From positions 712,418 through 776,417 of the forward strand of contig JXTC01000119.1 of assembly GCA_002914845.1 (NCBI GenBank): DNA of 64,000 bases. The letters run 5' to 3'. The position numbers and the translations under genes were made by a program. Of the stretch, positions 55,873 through 64,000 are shown piece after piece. This DNA comes from Trema orientale. Its lineage: Eukaryota; Streptophyta; Magnoliopsida; Rosales; Cannabaceae. The notes beneath the pieces are model-generated. The model had not been told where the DNA came from and searched no databases. It saw only the letters and a program-made list of their open reading frames with translations. The stretch's first letter is position 1; the number at the start of each line of letters is the position of its first letter.

Positions 55873-58825
55873 AATCTCCGTTTTGCCCCTTTCATTCTTC
55901 TTCTTCTTCTTCTTATAAGTAATTAATTCATTTCCGAGGTTTATGATACTCAGTGGGGGGGAAACCAAAACAACTTTGCCTATTGTTTATCTCTACCTCC
56001 TCCTCTTTTTTCTTTTTCTTTTTTTCCTCTCTCTCTCTTTTTTGTATATATAGTTATAGGGAAAGTAATAATAATAATCATAATAATATGATAATAATGC
56101 AAGGAAAAAAAGAAAAGGGGTGCTCATCAAAAAGGTGAGAATAATCTGGGGTTGGTGATTTCTGAGGAGTTTGTTGTAGGATTGATCTTGCGGCATATTG
56201 GATTTAATTAAGGCTACATAAGTATCATGTTATATTTCCTCCAAAAAAAAAAAAAAGTGTATGTTATACATATAGTTTCGGTAGCTTTTTTACATAACTA
56301 TGGAGATGATGATCATTATGTGTGTTTTTATGCTTAATTTTGATCAAGCGAGATCGATAAGTTAAGTTGAATTAATTTTCAATCGTTGGGTTTTTGTTAA
56401 TTTTTGTTGATGAAAGAGTTTAATTAATTATGATAAGATACGAGGGAATAATATGATGGATTGAAATTAGAAGGTTACTATCTGTTGTGTTTAGAGTGAT
56501 CTTACTATCTCTTTAGTACTTTAGCATCATAATCCGAATTGAGTAGAAAAGTAAATGGAAGGTGATATTTGATGTGATCGTTATAGAAAACCATTGAAAT
56601 AATCTAATTCACCTTTATGCTCATGACTTTATTTCGTTAAGGAAATGATACAATAGTTCGCGGGTGTCGGTCGTCCTTTGCATTGCTATGATGATGTAAA
56701 GATTACATCATCGCCATGAATGGAGAATTTAGATTTTTTTCTTTTTTTCAACTCTGGGAATGGAGAATTTAGATTAGTTACATGTATTTTTTTTTTTCCA
56801 GTTGTGAAGATGAACTATAGGCACATTCTAATTATATTAGCACTAATTTATATTATTTTGCTACTTTTCCGAATATATGTGTACCTTGAAGAATAAATAT
56901 ACACAAGAATTATTTATAAAAAGACTACGGTATAAAAGTTTTCCTATATATAATTAAAATTATACATGTTGAGCACATGTCAATTCGTAAGTAATAAATC
57001 ATTTAGGAGAAACGAGTAAGATTTTCTTAAGAATACTAAGCTAATGATAATTCAATAGGAATAAGAATAATCAAATACTAACCAAATTACATATTGACAT
57101 AATGTTAGATGATAAGGCAATATTAATTGTTGATGTTACATTGGTCTAGCGAATAATGTTCTATAACATGAAGTCATATCAATTTTGCAATTGATAATTA
57201 TCCACTCGATAAAAAACTTAAAAAAAAGGTTAGTCCGGGAAATTTGGTCATCAGAAAAAGAAATTTTTAATTCACATCTGGGATCGTTGCTCTTTCCATT
57301 TCTCTCTACTTTATTATATATGCTTTTTTTTTTTTTTGAATTAGGGGTGGAGATCTATTTATACATACTCTGTACATACATACGAAGGTGATATATACAT
57401 TACATATACATGTTTAATCCAATTCGATCGGTCATTGAATTCGTTCAAATTACTGTACGTACCATTTTAGTGGATGATGGGAATTAAGGGCATTAAGATT
57501 GTTGTAATGCCAACCCACTTTGTATTTTTCTTGAATTATATAAAACAGAAAATAATATTAAATTAATAATTTATTCAATTAATCCAATATGATTAAGATC
57601 CCTTGAAGTGGATAGAATGTTAGTCCCCACATATTGCTATCTAGGTTTCCACCAAAGGAATAATGCAATATTATATTGCACTTTCAAGTGAGAATAATAC
57701 AATGTATAGTATGCTTTAAAGCTTTTTTGTTCTCTTAGAGGATGATTATAAGATATTGTGCCCATGGCATCCTGTAAAGGTAATCGATCACTATATAGGG
57801 GTTAATTTTTGACCTTTTGCATTGGCTGGATTAGATGTTTGGACCCTTGAAAAACAAGCTAGCTAGTATGAATTTTCTTTCAGTCCCACCATTTGAGGGC
57901 AAACAAGAAGAGGTGACAGAGTGGTGATGATCAGATACGATTGAAATATAATCTTCCCACTTGATCTCATGGAAACACGTCAAGGTACTTTGTTTCTCAA
58001 CTCTTTCTCAAAAACAAATAAATAAATAAAATAGAGAGAAATTGTCAATTAACTGCCAAGTATACTGTAGTGTGTGACCATCCGTTAAAAGGTCTAAAGT
58101 GTCAAAATTAACCATGGATTTAATGTATGAAGTCTCATTTTCTTTTTTTAAGAGAAAATGAATATGGTAGCGCGAGAACTCTCAAATCGAATATTGAATA
58201 AAATTCTCAATCGCCAGATATCGACTTCACGGTACGTAAGCTGAGAGTTTTTAAAATTAATTTTAGGCCTTTTTAGTTGGTGAATATTTTATCAACTCAA
58301 CTTACATATAATGAATTTCTTAATTTATGCATACTTTATCGACCCAGTTAATTATAAATTAGATAATGTTGTTTGTTTGGTCTCAATTTTTATATATTGA
58401 AAATAACCAGATTATACATATATGTATATGTGAGCGTTATACGTCAAAATTAGATATATATATGTATATAGAAAAGTTTATGTAGAAAGAGCTTTTTATA
58501 TATAGTGTATACATAATATATATACGTACGAGATCAGATAATGAATTATATATTTATGTTATATTTATATATCTGTAAATACTACGAGATCTTTTTCTAT
58601 TGAATTTCATGAGTCCTTTTTTGAAACATAATTAATAAGGTATCATCATGCACCTAAAAAAGATGCGTCAGATGATTGACGAAAAAAAAAAAAACCCTAT
58701 GACTGACATATATAAACAATTAAGTACTGCATGCTTAAATATATATCTGACAGAAATAAGTTCCAGTCCCAATTCCTATGATCTCGTCATTCTGATAAAC
58801 TCTACTAAGATTGGAGATTGTAATG
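55873..58825. other. AT-rich intergenic DNA, including the PADRE 3' flank
   Basis: The first about 350 bp is likely 3' UTR (TTCTTC repeats, then T-rich). No other gene seen. The open frame at 57185-57391 and the frame at 58648-58860 show no domain. One small insertion at 56736. Confidence 0.5.
56736..56757 (-). mobile_element. 22-bp poly-T insertion with 18-bp TSD
   Basis: GAATGGAGAATTTAGATT occurs at 56718-56735 and 56758-56775. The insert is a T-rich run plus CAACTCTGG, a reversed A-rich tail. Confidence 0.8.
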
Positions 58826-58861
58826 CCTACATTTCCCAATTTCATGCACCAAACACATAAN

Positions 58862-60764
58862 ATTTTATTAAATAAAATTAAAATGATCAAGAGTAAAAAA
58901 GACCAAGAATGAAAACATTACAAAATGAAAAAGATAACAAAAGCTAAAAGTCCTGGAAGGAGCCAAATAGAAATGCCGAAACATGGCTATTATCATAACT
59001 TCCCTACAATGCCTCATTAAAAACCTTTCCACACAAAACCCAATGGGAAAAATCGCAGAAAGGAAAAAAGAGCACATTGTATTACAAAGATGGGCAACTA
59101 AGAAAAACGAAAAGCAGAACACCCCATGTAATCCTTGGAAAAAGCATCCTGAATAAAAGAAGGAGTGGAATGCCACCATGTTGAAGTCTGAAAACTTGTA
59201 GCTCGAGAGGCCAAAGTATCAGCAACTGTATTGCCTTCCCTAAAAATATGAGAGACACGAAAATTCATCTTTGAAATCCTATCAATGCAACGCAACCAAG
59301 AAGGCTTCCACCGCCAAGGTACAGTAGAAGAACGTGTCCTCAAGAGAGTAACCAGATAAGAAGAGTCACACTCTAGCCATAAATTCATCCAGCCAAAATC
59401 GTAGGCATAGGAGATAGCATGTATTGCACCCACGAGCTCTGCCTCAAACCCAAATTCCTTGCCAAGAGGAATAGCAAAAGCCCCTTTAAAGAATCCTCTA
59501 CAGGTCCTGAAATTACCTCCACACCCTGCCAATCCTGGACTACTAAAAGCAGAACCATCTGTATTTACCTTCAACCATCCTGCAGGCGGAACCTGCCAAT
59601 GAACCTCCACAATTCTTGGAGCTTTGGGCGGTTTTGGCTGAACATGTAGACAGTGTAAAATCTGGAGCTCATCCAAAGTATTCCGCATGGTTCCAGAGGT
59701 AATTCCATTGGCCTCAGCCACTGAGCGCCAAATGAACGATATAGATGAATTAATAGAAACAGTTTCATTATCGAAGAAAAGTTTATTACGGGAATGCCAA
59801 ATGACCCAAAAAGCAGTCACAAGAGCTGATCTCCAAAGTTGAGTAACCTGGGTGCTAAACTTGGCATCCAAAGCATCTAGCCATAAATCCACTATAGTTC
59901 CATCAAGGCGTATTTTCCGGCGAAAAGCAGATGAAATGGCTCCCCAAATGGAACAAGCAAAGGTACATGAAAGAAACAGATGGTCAGCATCCTCTGCATG
60001 ACTATAGCAAAACCGGCAACATGAAGGCAAAATTAAACCTCTACGAATCAGATTTTGCTCTGTTGGAAGTTTATTTTGAAACAATCTCCAAGTTACCAAA
60101 GAACGAGAGGGAGGAATATAATGCACCCAGAACTTACTTCCCCAACGCTCTTTAGAAAAAGGGCCTGCCAAAGACCTGTAACTATCAGCGCAAGTTACTT
60201 TACCAAAATTTGATTGGCGCCAAATCAAAGTGTCAACATCTCCAACGACCGTATTCCGAATATCATCTATAGTCTGTGGAAAATTGGAAATGAAAGAATT
60301 CGGCAAAGACCATTCATAATCAGAAGTAACATCACCAATAACTGCCTCAAAACTAGGCTCCATGAAATCATTATGATCAAGTAAAACAGCAAGAGGGGAA
60401 CCTAGCCAGTTACTCGTCCAAAAGCGAACCTTAGAATGTCTACCAATAGCCCAAATTGATTCATCCACGAGCGGTTGAATATGAAACCGCAATCCACACC
60501 AAACAGAAGACTTCCAAAATCGTCTTTGAACAAAACCAGTGGAAAAGAACCTGTCTCTTAAGAATTTGTAAATGAAAGAATCAGAAGTCATCAAGCTCTA
60601 AGAAAGTTTCTTTAGAAGCGCTTCATTAAGTATTTTGGGATCACGGAGCCCTAAGCCGCCATCTTCCTTGGGTTTGCAACACATTCTCCAGGAGGCGGCC
60701 ACTAATTTAGTCCTAGTGGAAGAACCGGACCAAAGAAAATTCCTAATGGACGAGGTCAACTTTG
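58862..60764 (-). mobile_element. 5'-truncated L1-type LINE, minus strand
   Basis: Contains the C-terminal part of a plant LINE ORF2 (59098-60764) and a 3' region of about 236 bp (58862-59097). The 5' end is cut inside the reverse-transcriptase thumb region (upstream text RNFLWSGSSTRTKLVAASW and CKPKEDGGLGLRDPK). The expected poly-A tail at the left border is not visible and may be hidden by the N at 58861. About 1.9 kb. Confidence 0.88.
59098..60764 (-). pseudogene. LINE ORF2 C-terminal region: zf-RVT and RNase H
   Basis: From a nonsense codon (TAG at 60598-60600, where a Trp stands in the family motif LSW) the frame is open for nearly 500 codons to 59098. Visible in order: ESIWAIGRHSKVRFWTSNWL; the zf-RVT region VTWRLFQNKLPTEQNLIRRG with CCRFC...DHLFLSC; and an RNase H domain (RVT_3) with VNTDGSAF (Asp), FGFEAELVGAIHAI (Glu), LWLECDSSYLV (Asp) and FREGNTVADTLASRAT (Asp). 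All four RNase H acidic positions are present. The frame is remarkably well kept for a truncated copy, with one stop in about 555 codons, so the insertion is fairly young. Confidence 0.9.
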
Positions 60765-60986
60765 TTAGAACTTAAAAGTACATGCATTCAACATTCAACT
60801 TTAACCCATACACCAACCTTAATTTCTTATTGATCGTTCTTTAATGGATACCTGCATTTCCTAAATTCATGCACCAAATACATAAAGGCATGAAATAATT
60901 AGAACTTTAAAGTACATGCATTCAACATTCAACTTTAACCCCTACACCAATCTTAATTTCTTATTGATCGCTCTTTAATCGATACC

Positions 60987-63900
60987 AAACTTGAGCTTGT
61001 ATTTTTCGACCTTTCAAGAATTGTTATCGTACAATTTTAAGTATTATATATCGATGATCAATACATTAGTATAAGTTTATATTGGGGTAATTTCTCCAAA
61101 CCAATCAAAAAATGACAAGTATTATCTAGAGAGAGTCAAAAATGGCATATCGTGATAATATCCCCAAAACGACACCAAAACTTTTTATGGGCTGAGCAAC
61201 TCGAGGAAGATCAAGTAAGCTAATCACTGGAAAGGAGAGCAACCCCTGGAGAGTCAAATGACTTGATCGAACTTTAAAGAGCCAATCAGGTCCGCACGAT
61301 TGGAAGCCTAGGTACTAATTTTGTCTTACAATCCTGTAGGGATAAGCTGAGCAACTCTTGAAAGATAAACAACGTAGTTGGAATATCAAAGAGACCAAAT
61401 TTACGAATGTGAAGACCAGCACTTAGTTGGAGTTTATGATTTGTGCTGTCTAGTTGAACACCTATAGTAGAAGACTAATAACAAATAATTAGAGAAACTA
61501 GTTGACCACCAAGTAACAGAACAGTTCCAACTAAGTAACAAAATAAAGGACAATGCAAAGTTGCAGAGAGGCTGTCTCCTTACCCAATCATATGCTCTTG
61601 TCTGTACAAGTGGATAGATGGGATTCCCTCCTATCTTTTCAGAGATACATGGATATCATCCCTAGCATTTTAGGGACCATAAAGCTACTATAAACAGTCC
61701 TATATTCACCTGAAAGAGGTAGATGCCATAAATCCTCAAAACTCTATTTGTCTCTTTGCTCTTTCTCTTTCTACTATTCCTTTACTATTCAATTACTACT
61801 TTATTGAATATATTACTAACTACCTTTTGTGAAGGAGATTTGGCAGGTACAACACTGATACCACCCCCATTAGCTAGTAAAAAGTCCATCTATAACTTTT
61901 TTTAAGGTTATACGTACCATACCTCTATCAAATCTAAGTCTTAGCATCCTTCGAGAAAGAACAACTCAAGGACGCGTGGCGTGTTTTGGTTCACGGACCA
62001 AAATCCACACCAAGAGTTTACATGCTCTCTATCTCTAGAAAAGTGGAAAAAAATGTTCACATACTTTTGATGTCACGTTGATGACTTAATTGGTTTATAC
62101 GGTTAGGAACAATATTAGAGATTTCTTCTTTTATACTATTTTTAATATTACTTGTTGTCATATGTAATTTGTCATATTTCAATTTGGTGATTCAGAACTT
62201 ACCACATAAATAGATTTTAATAACATATACTGATTAAATATAGACAATTATATCACATTTAGTGGTATTAAAAGTATTGATAAAGATTATAATATCTCTT
62301 ACATTATCTTAATAATAATTATAAGAAAGCATCTTAACAATTAAAAGTGGAATATAATCCCAAATTCGTAAATTTAAGCAAAATGTCCTTATATTAACTA
62401 GTTGACATCTCCAAATCTCATCATATAATACCAGTAATTAATTTGGATTATATATTTCTGTGTAAGTTCTAGTACACTGATCTCGGTCTTAAATTCGAGT
62501 CACACCGAGAGTAGACATAAAAATCTATGATCCCTAATAGAGTGGAGTGGGTATAATGGGTAGTAATATATATTTTCTTTTAATTTGTAGTAAGCGGAAG
62601 TTATTAGTTAAGTCCCATTTTTTAAAAAAAAAAAGTTCCAGTGCATTGTTTTTTTTTTTTCGTGTTTTATTATTTACACTATTCTTTGGGACGAGAGGAT
62701 AAATATATACCATGATAAATTCATAATTCCTTAGTTGAATTATATATGCAAAGATTGATATATATATATATAATTAATCATAGCTTCGTTTAATAATTTA
62801 ATTAAGTTTTGGAAAATTAGCTAACAAACTCTTGGATTGAAGTTGACCCATATGCTATTGATTGGCCCCAAAAGTTTATCAAAGAAAGGAATTAGTAAGT
62901 GATATTATATTCCCTTTGTGGCTGAGAAAAAGTAGAAAAATGGGAAACAAAAGAAAGAAAATGCAATAATTCAAGCGGCGCCTCCCACTTTCATCGATTG
63001 CAAAGAGCAAAAAGAGTCCTTTTTCTCTACCTTTTACTTTGTTTTTTTTTTTTTAATTCATAGACAAGATCATACATTTAAAATTTTTTGCCCACTTTAT
63101 AATTATGCTCCATGTCGTTGTACCATATATCCATATGCTTATATACATACATTTGTTATTTTTATTTTTTAAAATTCGAATAGAGATGGTGGACACCCCT
63201 GGATAATATGGGTTTTATCAACCTTGTCGTCATCCAACTTTACAAGTAAGCATATTAAGTGAAGGGGACCATATATAGGATTAACCTACTAGCCTACCAC
63301 ATTGGGCCAAAGGTTTTTTTTCTTTTTCTTTTTTTTTTTTTTTTTGTCCTTAAGAAAACGTATAAGGTGTTATATATGTACCTAATAAGGTTGGCCACTG
63401 GTGCTAAGGAAGCCAATCCATGCTTATGGAATCAGGAAAAAGCTGTTCGGTAATCTAACTAATCTGCCACGGACCCTATATCTGCATGATTTTGTAGCAA
63501 GTTTGAAATTTCTTCTTTATTTAATTTTTCGAATCAAATGATGATTTTATATTAGGATCTTTTCTGTACAATATAATTATATTGCCGCCCATATCTGCCC
63601 ATTTGGTTTTCTTTTTTTCTTTCTTTTACCAATATAAATTGAATTGGGAAGTTTTTGGACCAGAGCCACTAGACAGTACTGAACATAAAACCCCCAGACA
63701 TTTTGTGCTTAAGGTTTTTTCTTTTTTTTTTTTCCAAAAAAAAACATGGTCCACGCTCTAAATGGCCTATCGCTTTTTTTAGGTAACATACAAAAAATAT
63801 TCCTATGGTTTTAGCTTTTAGGCAGAGATATTTGTACGCATTGGATAATATATATCAACATTGATAAATCTTCGTACTTAAAATTTACTTCACCGGATTA

Positions 63901-64000
63901 TACTTCCAGTCAAGCCATAAACATGCATGCATCTAAATCAGTAGTAGTCAAAAAAATCTAGCTAGGTTTTCATTTATTTTGAAGGAAATTATGAAGTTCG
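60987..64000. other. AT-rich intergenic DNA with a possible decayed retroelement LTR
   Basis: The stretch about 61090-61910 has non-random, less AT-rich text (GGCTGAGCAACTC repeated near 61191 and 61348, a TATAAACAGTCCTATA-like promoter, and GGAGATTTGGCAGGTACAACACTG near its end) that resembles the LTR of a Gypsy-type element. No termini, primer site or coding part were found. The remainder to 64000 shows no gene; homopolymer runs near 63320-63345 and 63720-63745. Confidence 0.35.

Larger units (their letters stand above)
58826..60986. repeat. 134-bp tandem duplication, first unit split by a LINE
   Basis: Unit 2 is 60853-60986. Unit 1 is in two pieces: 58826-58860 (ATTTC...TTCATGCACCAAA.ACATAA) and 60765-60852 (TTAGAACTT..AAGTACATGC to GATACC). 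The LINE lies exactly between the pieces. About 13 bp of the unit (AGGCATGAAATAA) is missing at the junction or hidden by the N at 58861. Confidence 0.82.

Noticed and set aside
61090-61910. Solo LTR of a Gypsy element
   Set aside because: Only overall texture and a TATA-like site suggest it; no TG...CA termini, target duplication or primer site found, so it is noted only as a low-confidence possibility.

Overview
The window is nuclear DNA of a flowering plant, almost certainly a eudicot. It is AT-rich, its host genes have plant-only or plant-typed relatives (an ABA receptor of the PYR/PYL/RCAR family, PEX7, a DUF4228/PADRE protein), and most of it is built from plant transposon families: CACTA, PIF/Harbinger, Mutator-like, hAT, Ty1-copia and L1-type LINEs. 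I cannot name the species. Four single N characters (2041, 13432, 20726, 58861) mark uncertain assembly points, all inside or at the edge of transposons.

Host genes are few. A PYL-type abscisic acid receptor on the minus strand at 6694-7320 reads in three frames, so it is a pseudogene or carries sequencing indels. An intact single-exon PEX7 (peroxisomal PTS2 import receptor) lies on the plus strand at 29931-30896, and its 3' end plus 3' flank is tandemly duplicated at 31398-31980. An intact DUF4228/PADRE gene lies on the plus strand at 55309-55872, with two ACGT/G-box elements about 0.6 kb upstream. The three genes are far apart, are not co-regulated in any visible way, and do not form a pathway.

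Layout. 1-5577: a short old foldback element split by a complete-ended CACTA transposon (168-5248, TSD AAT) with a decayed transposase-like gene. 5.8-6.5 kb: a MITE-like repeat, then the PYL locus. 8201-9380: a Mutator-like element with long TIRs and a 9-bp TSD. 11374-20726: a decayed Copia element with 1.8-kb LTRs. 21.2-22.0 kb: a patchwork of LTR, CACTA and LINE fragments. 24.3-25.5 kb: a second copy of the 5.8-kb repeat carrying two further insertions. 27.4-29.3 kb: a broken PIF/Harbinger element. 29.7-32.0 kb: PEX7 and its duplication. 34-36 kb: small MITEs and a polypurine tract. 36.4-39.8 kb: a lone 1.8-kb Copia LTR abutting the gag/protease part of a different (RE1-like) Copia. About 39.8-40.15 kb: a FAR1-like MULE remnant. 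40.7-48.0 kb: a minus-strand Copia with all protein domains recognisable but broken. 48.1-50.8 kb: nested small DNA transposons. 50.8-54.6 kb: empty AT-rich DNA. 54.7-55.9 kb: the PADRE gene. 58.9-60.8 kb: a 5'-truncated LINE that splits a 134-bp tandem repeat. The rest is AT-rich intergenic DNA.

I found no convincing new protein system. The most unusual signals are: a roughly 460-bp noncoding leader with repeated CTCCCGTAGGAG-like quasi-palindromes, collinear between two Copia elements with different LTRs; a set of six to seven tiny insertions (19-40 bp, mostly a poly-A/T tail) each flanked by an 11-18 bp direct repeat; and a 300-bp GC-rich island with two adjacent hairpins inside the AT-rich Copia leader.
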